Shown here in pieces: positions 26,061 through 34,959 of a stretch of DNA of 64,000 nucleotides (positions are counted from its first letter, which is position 1; each line of letters opens with the position of its first letter). Both the position numbers and the translations under genes were made by a program. The notes beneath the pieces are model-generated. The model saw only the letters and a program-made list of their open reading frames with translations. It was not told the DNA's origin and searched no databases. The DNA is from Psychroserpens algicola. GTDB lineage: Bacteria > Bacteroidota > Bacteroidia > Flavobacteriales > Flavobacteriaceae. The stretch is taken from assembly GCF_014526325.1 (NCBI RefSeq), contig NZ_JACNMJ010000003.1, forward strand, positions 1 to 64,000, read 5' to 3'.

Positions 26061-28226
26061 ATGGTACCTTCAAAACTACTATCGTTTTTATTCTTTTTAT
26101 CTTGTATGTTGGGTTTTGCCCAAGTCCCAACCAATAATGAGTGTGCAAATGCTGAAATCATTACAGTAACCACGTCTTCAATACTTACTATTTCTGCAGA
26201 TTTTACAAACGCTACCGAAAGTTTAGACGCTTCTTGTAACACAGTTTCTACCAATAATAAGGATTTGTGGTATCAATTTACGATGCCTGTGGATGGTATT
26301 CTACATATAGATGGTCCCTCGTCATTAAATTATTTTACACTATATGAGATCTGTGGTGGAGCAGAAATTGCCTGCAGTAAGGATGATGCAGTTTTTGGAA
26401 ATTTAATAGCAGGAAATTCATACCTCCTCAGAACATCATATCAGTTTAATGGTTCGGTAAATATTGGCTTTCAGGTTTTTGAGCCAGCAGCTAATGATGA
26501 CTGTGCTAATCGGGAGATATTAACTGTTACTACAGATGATTTTATACAGCCCAATCCAGATTCAAGAAGCGCAAGTTTTAGTTCTAATTCTAGCTGTGAT
26601 GTTTCTAATATAAATTATGCTGATTTATGGTATGAATTTGAAATGCCAGTTGATGGAAATTTAGAAATATCTTCTAGTCAATCTTCGCAAATATTCTCGC
26701 TTTATGATGCATGCTCAGGAACAGAACTCCAATGTTTTTCTGGCAATGGATTATTTCAAAATTTAAGTTCAAATACCTCTTATGTGCTGCGAGTTGCAGA
26801 AAGAGTAACCGATGTTGGTATAATGAATTTTAGACTTAAGGCTTATGCTTATGCGGTCAATAATAATTGTAATGCTTCTCAAACTATAATAGTCGAAACC
26901 TCAAATGCCAATGCCTATACAGCCGATTTGAGAACAGCTAGTGAAAGTTTGGTGTCTTCTTGTGAAACGACGAGTACTACTAATTTCGACTTATGGTTTA
27001 ATTTTACCATGCCTGTAACTGGAAACTTAAAAATTGATCAATTAATAGGATTAGATACCATAACCATTTATGATACATGTGGTGGTGTTGAATTATCCTG
27101 TCAAAAAGGCTTACAATTTATTTCCGGATTAGTAGAGAATACAAATTATATAGTTAGAATCTCCTCTGTTAGTCAAGTCAATAAAGTGCCCAGATTTCAG
27201 GCATTTGAACAGGCTTTGAATGATGAGTGCGCAAATAGTGAAACGATTTCGGTTGCCACAGAAAATGCATTGTCTTACCAGGCAGATACTAGAAAAGCTA
27301 GTCAGAGTTTACTGTCGTCCTGCGATAATACTAATGATAATAGTCTAGATTTATGGTATGATTTCGTAATGCCAGTCACAGGAAATATCCAGATTTCAGG
27401 TGTGAGTTTCACATTTAGAACATCTTTATATGATGCCTGCTCTGGAGTGGAGTTGGATTGTATTAATGGAAATGGTACGTATTTTAATCTGGGTATAAAC
27501 ACTAATTATAAACTTCGAGTTTCACAACTCACAACTTCAGCAGCTGCAGTTAATTTTAATATTCAAGCCTTTGAAAATTTATTTAATGATGAATGTGTTA
27601 CACCGCTTGATTTGACATTAATTGAGAATGAATTTACGACATATACTACTAATAATGCTGCAGCAACTAATAGTACGCTTTCGGCATGTGAACCTTCTAG
27701 TGAGAATATAACTATTCAAGATGTTTGGTATCGCTTTACTATGCCAAGTGATACTGATGTTGAAATAGATCATTTGACTTCAAGTATAAATGGATACTAT
27801 GCCTTGTATGATTCCTGCGGAAATAATGAATTACAATGCTTTACAAATGATGGTTATTTTAATGATTTGATCGGTGGAAATGAGTACTACTTGAAAGTTG
27901 GGAAATTATCATCTCAAGCGGGAATTTTGAGTTTTAATATTTCAGCAAAATCTAAAACCTTATCTGTTGAAGAATCTTTAACAGAAGGACTTTCGGTATA
28001 TCCAAATCCGGTTGAAAATGTGGTGCATATTTCTACAGGTAATGATCAGATAATTGATCGTGTTTCAATTTATGATATCACAGGACAATTAATTAAGAGC
28101 GTCTTATATACCCAATTAAGCAACCCTATTGATGTTGATATTAGTGATTTGGCAAGTGCGCATTACTTTATGATTATAAGCTTAAACGATCATAAACAAA
28201 TGATACATAGAATGATAAAGAAATAA
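26061..28226 (+). CDS. T9SS-secreted protein with five Cys-containing beta-sandwich repeats
   Basis: This 721-residue protein has a signal peptide (cleavage near GFAQ). Five repeats of about 121 residues begin near positions 25, 145, 267, 387 and 509. Each starts N(N/D)xC, contains LWY-F-MP in the middle and four Cys in most copies, which suggests disulfides. The repeats resemble pre-peptidase C-terminal-type beta-sandwich domains. A type A T9SS sorting domain closes the protein (LSVYPNPVENVVHI ... DISDLASAHYF). It is probably exported to the cell surface as an adhesin or binding protein. No enzyme motif is seen. Confidence 0.82.
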   Translation: MVPSKLLSFLFFLSCMLGFAQVPTNNECANAEIITVTTSSILTISADFTNATESLDASCNTVSTNNKDLWYQFTMPVDGILHIDGPSSLNYFTLYEICGGAEIACSKDDAVFGNLIAGNSYLLRTSYQFNGSVNIGFQVFEPAANDDCANREILTVTTDDFIQPNPDSRSASFSSNSSCDVSNINYADLWYEFEMPVDGNLEISSSQSSQIFSLYDACSGTELQCFSGNGLFQNLSSNTSYVLRVAERVTDVGIMNFRLKAYAYAVNNNCNASQTIIVETSNANAYTADLRTASESLVSSCETTSTTNFDLWFNFTMPVTGNLKIDQLIGLDTITIYDTCGGVELSCQKGLQFISGLVENTNYIVRISSVSQVNKVPRFQAFEQALNDECANSETISVATENALSYQADTRKASQSLLSSCDNTNDNSLDLWYDFVMPVTGNIQISGVSFTFRTSLYDACSGVELDCINGNGTYFNLGINTNYKLRVSQLTTSAAAVNFNIQAFENLFNDECVTPLDLTLIENEFTTYTTNNAAATNSTLSACEPSSENITIQDVWYRFTMPSDTDVEIDHLTSSINGYYALYDSCGNNELQCFTNDGYFNDLIGGNEYYLKVGKLSSQAGILSFNISAKSKTLSVEESLTEGLSVYPNPVENVVHISTGNDQIIDRVSIYDITGQLIKSVLYTQLSNPIDVDISDLASAHYFMIISLNDHKQMIHRMIKK

Positions 28227-28244
28227 ACAGATTTGTATCTTTAG

Positions 28245-30215
28245 ATGATGAAGTATCACATGGCACATTATAAACATATTTGGTTTGCTTTTATTCTGAT
28301 GTCTCAAATGCTCTTTGCGTTTCAAAAAGATGCTGTAGTTCAATTTAAGGATAGCATACGTGTTGAGGTTGCACAATTATCAGATAGCTTAAGAGCGCAG
28401 CGCTATTATAATGCCTCATTTTATGCATTGCGACACCTTAATGATTTAAGTTTAAGTCGGTCCTATGCTGATAGTGCTATGTTTTATGCCAGAACATCTG
28501 GATTTAAAGATTCTGAAGCTAAATCTCATTTTCAATATGGCCTCCTTGACCGCATTGAAGGACATTATGATTCTGCCCTTGAGCATTTAGATACAAACAT
28601 TCAATATTTCAAAACCGATTCAACTCTGGTCGCTTATTCATTGTTTCAAATAGGAGTTATTCATCGTGCTTTAGGGAACTATGATAAAAGCTTAGAGACG
28701 TATCTGGACATTCTGAATATTTTCGAAAAAAAGAAGGATTCTTTTGCTATTGCTTCAACTTTAAACAGTATTGGAAATATTTACGGTGAAATGAAGAAAC
28801 CCGACGAAGCCATTAGTAATTTTTCGGATGCTTTAACAATTTTTGAATCTAAAAAATCACTACGTGATATTGGTAATGCACATGAAAATATTTCAAAAAT
28901 GTATCTCTTAAAAAATGATACACTGGCTGCCAAAATGCATGTAGATAAAGCACTAGAGATTGCAAGAACTTCTCAGGAAGACTATCAGATTGCTCGTGTT
29001 TTATCTACTTTAGGAAAGCTTAATCTCAGTTCAGATATCGAGGCGGCATATCAATATCTTCTTGAAGCAAAACAAATTTTCGAGGATAAAGATTTCCGAA
29101 GAGATTTAATTCCTATTTACAGAGATTTAGGAACATATTATCAGAAAAAAGCGAATTATAAACAGGCTTTTGAGGCCTATCAAACATCCTTGAATATCGC
29201 TGAAGATTACAATGAGCAACCTTATTTGAGGGATGTGTATTTCAGGCTATCAGAGTTACACCATGCTTTAGGAGATTACAAACAGGCATTTGACTATCAA
29301 AAGCAATATGTGGTCATTAAGGATTCGTTGTTTAATTCTGAAAGTTTAGAAACGATAAATCGCCTTCAAAAGCAGTTTGAAGTGAAAAAAAAAGATAATG
29401 AGATATATAAACAGCAATTGCTTTTAGAAACTCAAAAAAATGAAATCCAAAAGAAGAATATGTGGTTTAATTACACATTAGGACTCGTATTTTTATTAGT
29501 ATTAATCTCTGTATCAATTTGGCTGGTTTATAAACAAAGGCAAAAGCGGAAAGACCAAGAATTAGTAATGCTAAAGAATGAAGCGCAAATTAATTCGTTA
29601 GAATCACTAATCGAAGGTGAAGAAAAAGAGCGTCTCAGAATAGCTAAAGAATTGCATGATGGCGTTAATGGAGATCTTTCGGCAATCAAACACAAGCTTA
29701 ATACGCTTTTAGAACTCAATAATACAACCATTAAAGAGGCTGTTGTTATGATCGATAAATCCTGTGAACAGGTACGAGCCATTTCACATAATCTGGTGCC
29801 ACCTGCTCTTGAAAATTTTGATTTGCAATCGGCAATTTCAGATTATTGTACAAATATGAATAACATTCATAAGCCACTAATACAGTTTGATTATTTGGGA
29901 GATGATGTCACTCTGCCCAAGTTAATGGAAGTTAATATTTACAGAATTACTCAAGAACTGGTAATTAATAGTATAAAACATGCAGAAGCAAGTGAGATAA
30001 ATGTACAATTAAGTGTTAGAAATAATACTGTTCAATTAGCGGTTGATGATGATGGGAAAGGCTTTGATACGGCTCATGTTCAAACTGATGGAATCGGAAT
30101 TTCTAATATAAAAAGTAGAGTTGCATTCTTAAATGGAGAGATTGATTTTGTATCTTCGGAAAAAGGCACATCAGTTAATATTTTTATAGATAAATCTAAA
30201 TATAATCATGATTAA
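28245..30215 (+). CDS. TPR-containing sensor histidine kinase (NarL-partner type)
   Basis: This 656-residue protein has an N-terminal signal-like helix, an array of tetratricopeptide repeats (~50-370, e.g. YSLFQIGVIHRALGNYDKSL), a coiled coil, and one membrane helix (~405-430). The HisKA_3 dimerisation domain follows with the phospho-acceptor His471 in KELHDG. The HATPase_c domain has the N-box QELVINSIKHA and the G-box DDDGKGFD with GIGISNIKSR. The TPR region lies on the periplasmic side and probably senses a protein or peptide. The response regulator gene overlaps its end by 8 nt, so they form a two-component pair. Confidence 0.92.
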   Translation: MMKYHMAHYKHIWFAFILMSQMLFAFQKDAVVQFKDSIRVEVAQLSDSLRAQRYYNASFYALRHLNDLSLSRSYADSAMFYARTSGFKDSEAKSHFQYGLLDRIEGHYDSALEHLDTNIQYFKTDSTLVAYSLFQIGVIHRALGNYDKSLETYLDILNIFEKKKDSFAIASTLNSIGNIYGEMKKPDEAISNFSDALTIFESKKSLRDIGNAHENISKMYLLKNDTLAAKMHVDKALEIARTSQEDYQIARVLSTLGKLNLSSDIEAAYQYLLEAKQIFEDKDFRRDLIPIYRDLGTYYQKKANYKQAFEAYQTSLNIAEDYNEQPYLRDVYFRLSELHHALGDYKQAFDYQKQYVVIKDSLFNSESLETINRLQKQFEVKKKDNEIYKQQLLLETQKNEIQKKNMWFNYTLGLVFLLVLISVSIWLVYKQRQKRKDQELVMLKNEAQINSLESLIEGEEKERLRIAKELHDGVNGDLSAIKHKLNTLLELNNTTIKEAVVMIDKSCEQVRAISHNLVPPALENFDLQSAISDYCTNMNNIHKPLIQFDYLGDDVTLPKLMEVNIYRITQELVINSIKHAEASEINVQLSVRNNTVQLAVDDDGKGFDTAHVQTDGIGISNIKSRVAFLNGEIDFVSSEKGTSVNIFIDKSKYNHD

Positions 30216-30840
30216 GGTTGCAATAACAGATGATCACTATGTTGTACTTAAAGGTATTGAATCACTTTTAAAAGACGAAAAGCACATTCGTGTGATATCT
30301 ATTCATGAGAATAGTCAGCAAACTCTCGAATCCTTAAAAAAAGAGCAGCCAGATATATTATTCTTAGATATTAATTTGCCCGATATTAATGGGATCGTAC
30401 TTACAAAAACGATTACCAAATCCTTTCCTGAAGTCCGTGTCATTGCCTTAACCAATCACGAGGATGTCTCTTTTGTTAAGCGTATTTTAGATAATGGTGC
30501 ATATGGATATTTGCTTAAAAATGCACATAAAGAAGAGTTGCTTGAAGCTATAAGTGTAGTTGCTAAAGGTGAAAAATATTTGCAAAAGGATATCGAGAAA
30601 AAAATACTGAATCAGTCGTTAGGACGAACAAAAGTCAGTGCTTTTCAGCCTAAGTTAACACGACGAGAAACAGAAGTCTTACATGCTATTTTTGAAGAAT
30701 TAACTACTCAGGAAATTTCAGATAAGCTTTTTATTAGCCCGAAAACAGTAGAAGCTCACCGCACAAATATTATGAGCAAACTTGGTGCTAAAAATAGTGT
30801 TGGAATGATTAAAATAGCCATTGAGAAGCAATTATTGTAA
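30208..30840 (+). CDS. LuxR/NarL-family response regulator
   Basis: This 210-residue protein has a receiver domain with acidic pocket DDHYVV and phospho-acceptor Asp54 (ILFLDINLPD), plus the conserved Thr/Lys region (ALTNHED, YLLKNA). The C-terminal LuxR helix-turn-helix is LTRRETEVL...ISPKTVEAHRTNIMSKLGA. It overlaps the histidine kinase gene and is its evident partner. Targets are unknown. Neighbouring secreted-protein genes are candidates. Confidence 0.93.
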   Translation: MIKVAITDDHYVVLKGIESLLKDEKHIRVISIHENSQQTLESLKKEQPDILFLDINLPDINGIVLTKTITKSFPEVRVIALTNHEDVSFVKRILDNGAYGYLLKNAHKEELLEAISVVAKGEKYLQKDIEKKILNQSLGRTKVSAFQPKLTRRETEVLHAIFEELTTQEISDKLFISPKTVEAHRTNIMSKLGAKNSVGMIKIAIEKQLL

Positions 30841-30888
30841 CTGTATTTTTAAATTTTACTTATCTTTTATTTTCAAAATAGAAGTTTT

Positions 30889-32013
30889 TTGAATTTCAAT
30901 ATATATAATAGTATCATCTTAGCAGGCGTTATTCAAGGCTTCATTTTTGGTGCTGTTGTATTACTGTCAAAAAAATATAGAAGTCGGAGTGTTTTTTTTC
31001 TCGCTTTGCTTATAGTGGTTTACTCGCTAAGCAATTTTCAGTTTTATCTTCAGGATATTGGCCTAATCACCTATGAGGAATTGTTTAGTACGATTTATAT
31101 GCCTTGGGCAGATATAACACCAGCGTTATTATTTCTATATGTTACCCTTTATTTATATCCAGATTATAAGATAAAGCGAAAAACATATTTGGTAATTGTT
31201 CCATTTGTTTTTACTCTAATCCTGAGTATACTGTATAAGGTTTTTGTACGACTGGAACTTAAAAACGATTTTCTAATTAATCTAACCAGCTTTATAAGAG
31301 ATTATATTGCTTATTACACCGATTTAATCGCTGCATTACTTTATATCGTTGTCTTGATTGTACTATTTAAAAAAATCAAGAATTACAGTCAAAGTCATAA
31401 CAAATTTGAGGTCAATCATATTAAACTTCAAATACAATGGCTTAAAATAACGCTCTTAATACTCTTTTTTCTTGTATTGATTTGGATAACACTTGTGGTC
31501 TTAGATATCTATATTGAAGGCATTTCATTTTACCCAATCTGGTTGGGTGTTGCGTTCTTAATTTACTGGTTAGGTCACATAGGTGTCTATAAATTTGGTG
31601 TCGATAAGGAACGAAAACAAATTAGATTAAAACGTCAGCAAAAGGAAATTGTAGTTATTGAAAGTAAGTCGAAACATCTAATTATCGAAAGATTAAAACA
31701 ATACCTTATTAATGATAAACGGTTTTTAGATCCTAGTTTAACATTAGAAAAAACTGCTGAAGATTTAGATTTAAGCCGAGGGCATTTATCAAAAACAATT
31801 AATACTGAATTAGGTTTGAGTTTTAAAGATTTTCTCAATGCATTGCGTGTAGAAGAAGCAAAATCATATTTGCTTGATGACGATTTCTCTAATTATACCT
31901 TAGTGGCTATTGGTCTAGAAGCTGGGTTTAATTCTAAATCTACTTTTAATGCGTCCTTTAAAAAAATCACAGGTGAAACACCTTCACAGTTTAAACAACG
32001 CCGTATAAATTAG
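30889..32013 (+). CDS. Membrane-anchored AraC-family transcriptional regulator (TTG start)
   Basis: This 374-residue protein initiates at TTG, since no suitable ATG precedes the first membrane helix (NSIILAGVIQGFIFGAVVLL). Seven hydrophobic helices (~8-245) are followed by a basic linker and an AraC double HTH (LEKTAEDLDLSRGHLSKTIN and IGLEAGFNSKSTFNASFK, ending ETPSQFKQRR). It is a paralogue of the regulator at 432. Directly at its stop codon starts a sequence resembling the control modules behind the other copy, ahead of a T9SS protein gene that may be its target. Confidence 0.83.
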   Translation: MNFNIYNSIILAGVIQGFIFGAVVLLSKKYRSRSVFFLALLIVVYSLSNFQFYLQDIGLITYEELFSTIYMPWADITPALLFLYVTLYLYPDYKIKRKTYLVIVPFVFTLILSILYKVFVRLELKNDFLINLTSFIRDYIAYYTDLIAALLYIVVLIVLFKKIKNYSQSHNKFEVNHIKLQIQWLKITLLILFFLVLIWITLVVLDIYIEGISFYPIWLGVAFLIYWLGHIGVYKFGVDKERKQIRLKRQQKEIVVIESKSKHLIIERLKQYLINDKRFLDPSLTLEKTAEDLDLSRGHLSKTINTELGLSFKDFLNALRVEEAKSYLLDDDFSNYTLVAIGLEAGFNSKSTFNASFKKITGETPSQFKQRRIN

Positions 32014-32103
32014 TCCAGTTTTGTCATAATCTTACAAAATGACACATCTAAATTAGGTGTATTGATAGCTTTGATTACTTATTAATCAATATATCAAATC
32101 ACC
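32013..32103 (+). promoter_or_regulatory. Control module C (degenerate relative of modules A and B)
   Basis: GTCCAGTTTTGTCATAATC at 32013-32031 matches GTCCTGATTCGT-ATAATC of module A with one gap and few changes. It is followed by an inverted pair TGTCA (32022-32026) and TGACA (32039-32043). A -7 element TAGCTTTG lies at 32066-32073, 53 nt after the GTCC against 75 in modules A and B. The module sits directly behind an AraC gene, as module A does. Function as operator is inferred. Confidence 0.5.
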
Positions 32104-33702
32104 ATGAATAGAATATTACTCGTCATACTTTCATTACTTTTTATAAATACAGGAGCTGCACAAGGTTGGGGACAGACTCAAAAAATTGTCGCAAGTGACC
32201 GAGCTTCTGCAGATGTGTTTGGCTGGGCAGTCGCTATCCAAGGCGATATTGCCATCGTTAGTGCCAGAGATGAGGAAGAACAAGCAAGTGATGGTGGAGC
32301 CGTTTACATTTACTTTAAAGACAATTCAGGTAATTGGAATCAAACACAAAAGCTATTTAGTTTAAACCAAAATCAGTTTGATAGATTTGGACAATCTCTT
32401 GCTATTGACGGAAACTACTTAATTGTAGGAGCAAGAGGTCAAGATTACGATGAAAATAATGCCAATTTTCAAAATGCAGCTGGAGCGGCTTATATTTTTG
32501 AAAAAGATGGTTCGGGAAATTGGAGCCAAATTCAGAAGATAGTCGCATCAGACAGAGGTGAAACATTTCAGCCTGTTTTTGGTGAAACCGTTGCTATAAG
32601 CGGTAACTACATTGTCGTTAATAAGCCCACTGAAATGACAGGGCTTGAGGGGCAACCAAATTTAGCTGGAGCTGGTGCTTGTTATGTTTTTGAGCGAAAC
32701 ACAATTGGTAGTTGGGAAGAAGTACAAAAACTAGTATCTCCAGATAGAGATCAAGGCGAGCGTTGGGGCGATTTTTCTACTGCAATTTCTGGTAATACTA
32801 TAGTTGTTGGTTGTAGTTTAGAAACTTTAGATGCTTCTGGCGGAAATGAATTAGCATCTGCTGGAGCAGCTTATATTTTCGAACGTAATAGCAATGGAGT
32901 ATGGAACGAAGTTCAAAAGCTGGTCGCATCAGATAGAGAGGTTGGAGATACCTTTGGAAGGTCTGTTGCTATCGATGGCGATTATTTAGTTGTTGGTGCC
33001 GATTTCGAAGATGCAATTGCAAATGCAGCTGGAGCAGCTTATGTGTTTAAAAGGGATTCGAATGGCAATTGGAATGAAATGCAAAAAATTACGGCATCTA
33101 ATGGTGCAACTTCAGATCGGTTTGGGTTTTCTATTGATATAGAAGGAAACAGAATTATTGTAGGATGCCCTTTCAGGAGTTTCATGGTTGGAAGTACTAA
33201 CGTTCCTTCTGGTGGTGGTGCTTATATATTTGAAAGAAATGACGCTGACGTATGGAATGAAGTACAATATAATTATGCAATGGATAGAGCACAGGGTGAT
33301 AAATTCGGAAATTCGGTAGCCATAAGTAACGGATTTGCTTTGGTAGGAGCTTTTGAGGAAGATGAAGATGAAAATGGTGAAAACACTTTGAACCAAGCAG
33401 GTTCAGCTTATATTTTTGATGCCAATGAACCTAATACTTTAAGTGTTACAAGCCTTAATTCTAAGTCTAGGATACAAGCCTACCCAAATCCCGTGGATAA
33501 TATGCTGTATATCAATTTAGGTCTACTTGCAGAGACTACAACAGTAACTGTCCAATCCATCTTAGGTCAGAAAATAAACTCTCATGACTATCAAAATGTT
33601 GAGGTCATTGCATTACCATTTCATTTGTCAAAAGGGATGTATTTGGTCGAAATAAAAATTAATCATGAAATCACTTCAGTTTTAAAACTAGTAAAGCAGT
33701 AA
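32104..33702 (+). CDS. T9SS-secreted FG-GAP-like beta-propeller protein
   Basis: This 532-residue protein has signal peptide MNRILLVILSLLFINTGAAQ. It contains about seven repeats of ~60-65 residues with the pattern QKI-x-ASDR...D-x-FG-x-(S/A)-V-A-I-x-G-x-x-x-(I/V)-V-G-A...GAAYIF. This is the FG-GAP repeat expected to form a seven-bladed propeller. A type A sorting domain is present at the C-terminus (IQAYPNPVDNMLYINL ... LSKGMYLVEI). It is likely exported to the cell surface and may bind ligands or cells. Its position behind an AraC regulator and module C suggests regulated expression. Confidence 0.85.
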   Translation: MNRILLVILSLLFINTGAAQGWGQTQKIVASDRASADVFGWAVAIQGDIAIVSARDEEEQASDGGAVYIYFKDNSGNWNQTQKLFSLNQNQFDRFGQSLAIDGNYLIVGARGQDYDENNANFQNAAGAAYIFEKDGSGNWSQIQKIVASDRGETFQPVFGETVAISGNYIVVNKPTEMTGLEGQPNLAGAGACYVFERNTIGSWEEVQKLVSPDRDQGERWGDFSTAISGNTIVVGCSLETLDASGGNELASAGAAYIFERNSNGVWNEVQKLVASDREVGDTFGRSVAIDGDYLVVGADFEDAIANAAGAAYVFKRDSNGNWNEMQKITASNGATSDRFGFSIDIEGNRIIVGCPFRSFMVGSTNVPSGGGAYIFERNDADVWNEVQYNYAMDRAQGDKFGNSVAISNGFALVGAFEEDEDENGENTLNQAGSAYIFDANEPNTLSVTSLNSKSRIQAYPNPVDNMLYINLGLLAETTTVTVQSILGQKINSHDYQNVEVIALPFHLSKGMYLVEIKINHEITSVLKLVKQ

Positions 33703-33718
33703 ATCACCAAATATCACG

Positions 33719-33726
33719 TAACTTTG
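33719..33726 (+). promoter_or_regulatory. -7 promoter element for prmA
   Basis: TAACTTTG is a perfect TAnnTTTG match 17 nt ahead of the prmA ATG. No -33 TTG stands out. Confidence 0.55.
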
Positions 33727-33743
33727 TAGTCTAAATAAGTGAC

Positions 33744-34580
33744 ATGTCAAACACGATTTATATAGGCTACTATTTCAAGGTGCAGCCGTTACAACCTGCT
33801 GTAGAAATCCTCATTGCAGAATTAGGTTACGCAGGTTTTGAGAGTTTTGTTGAAACCGAAGATGGTGTGACAGCCTATATTCAGAAAGACGAATGGCATG
33901 ATGCTATACTCGAAGATGTTCAAATATTGAAGTCAGATGAATTTGAAATCACCTACACTTCCGAAGAGATTGAACAAACCAATTGGAATGCCGAATGGGA
34001 GAAAAATTTTAACCCTATTGTTGTAAATGACCGATGTTCGGTTCGAGCACCTTTCCACGAAAAACCAGATACGCAATACGATATTATTATTGAACCCAAA
34101 ATGAGTTTTGGCACAGGACATCATGAAACAACACATATGATGATTGCGTATATTCTGAAAAATGAGTTTACAAATAAATCGGTTCTGGATATGGGTTGCG
34201 GTACAGGTGTTCTCGCTATTTTAGCTGAAATGAAAGGTGCACAGCCAATAGATGCCATCGATTATGATAATTGGTGTTACCTCAATAGTCTTGAAAATGT
34301 CGAACGTAATAATTGTAAGCATATTACAGTTTTAGAAGGCGATGCGAGTTTGCTACCTGGCAGACACTACGATGTTGTTATTGCAAATATCAATAGGAAT
34401 ATTTTACTGAATGATTTGGAAACGTATAATGCTGCGCTGAAGGCTGGCGGACAATTATTCTTAAGCGGATTTTATAATGATGATATTCCTGTTATTGTAG
34501 CCGAATGTAATAAACACCACCTTAAGCACGTTGAAACTTTAGAAAGAAACCAATGGGTCGCTTTAAAGTTTCAGAAATAA
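33744..34580 (+). CDS. prmA: Ribosomal protein L11 methyltransferase
   Basis: This 278-residue SAM-dependent enzyme trimethylates ribosomal protein L11. Signatures are EPKMSFGTGHHETTHMM just ahead of the SAM-binding motif I VLDMGCGTGVLAILA, the acidic DAIDYDNW of motif II, and ANINRNILL as the NPPY-like catalytic segment. It is slightly shorter at the N-terminus than the E. coli enzyme (293). It is followed by clpS, a common flavobacterial arrangement. Confidence 0.95.
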   Translation: MSNTIYIGYYFKVQPLQPAVEILIAELGYAGFESFVETEDGVTAYIQKDEWHDAILEDVQILKSDEFEITYTSEEIEQTNWNAEWEKNFNPIVVNDRCSVRAPFHEKPDTQYDIIIEPKMSFGTGHHETTHMMIAYILKNEFTNKSVLDMGCGTGVLAILAEMKGAQPIDAIDYDNWCYLNSLENVERNNCKHITVLEGDASLLPGRHYDVVIANINRNILLNDLETYNAALKAGGQLFLSGFYNDDIPVIVAECNKHHLKHVETLERNQWVALKFQK

Positions 34581-34643
34581 TTTTTAAATTTATACTAACA
34601 GAATACAACCAACCTCATTAAGTTAATTGCTATGCACCAAATA

Positions 34644-34919
34644 ATGAGCACCAAAGAAAAAGTAAAAGAAGAACTTCTCGTTGATACCTTAGAGCAGCCT
34701 CTAAATGAGATTGTATTGTATAATGATGAGGTCAATACCTTTGATCATGTTATAGATACCTTAATCTATGCTTGTGATCACACTCCTGAACAAGCTGAAC
34801 AGTGTTCTATAATTGTTCACTACAAAGGACAATGTACTGTAAAAACAGGGGAGTACAAAGAGCTAGAGCCACGTTGTACCATGCTTTTAGAGGCAGGTTT
34901 AAGTGCCGAAATTATCTAA
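34644..34919 (+). CDS. clpS: ATP-dependent Clp protease adaptor ClpS
   Basis: ClpS delivers N-degron substrates to ClpA/ClpP. The core LYNDEVNTFDHVIDTL carries the conserved Asn-Asp and downstream His. ACDHTPEQAEQCSIIVHYKGQC and the Met/Leu-lined pocket are also conserved. The frame is open from an ATG at 34632, but the ATG at 34644 (MSTKEKVKEE) gives the usual 91-residue length. The difference is only four residues. It lies 63 nt behind prmA. Confidence 0.92.
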   Translation: MSTKEKVKEELLVDTLEQPLNEIVLYNDEVNTFDHVIDTLIYACDHTPEQAEQCSIIVHYKGQCTVKTGEYKELEPRCTMLLEAGLSAEII

Positions 34920-34937
34920 AAACAGTTCTGTTTTTTA
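34918..34937. terminator. Terminator between convergent clpS and the persulfide-metabolism gene
   Basis: AAAAACAG (34918-34925) pairs with CTGTTTTT (34928-34935) across TT. A- and T-runs on both flanks let it act in either direction. The tight loop makes it modest. Confidence 0.55.
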
Positions 34938-34959
34938 TTCTAGAAAGTAAGTCTGAGTT

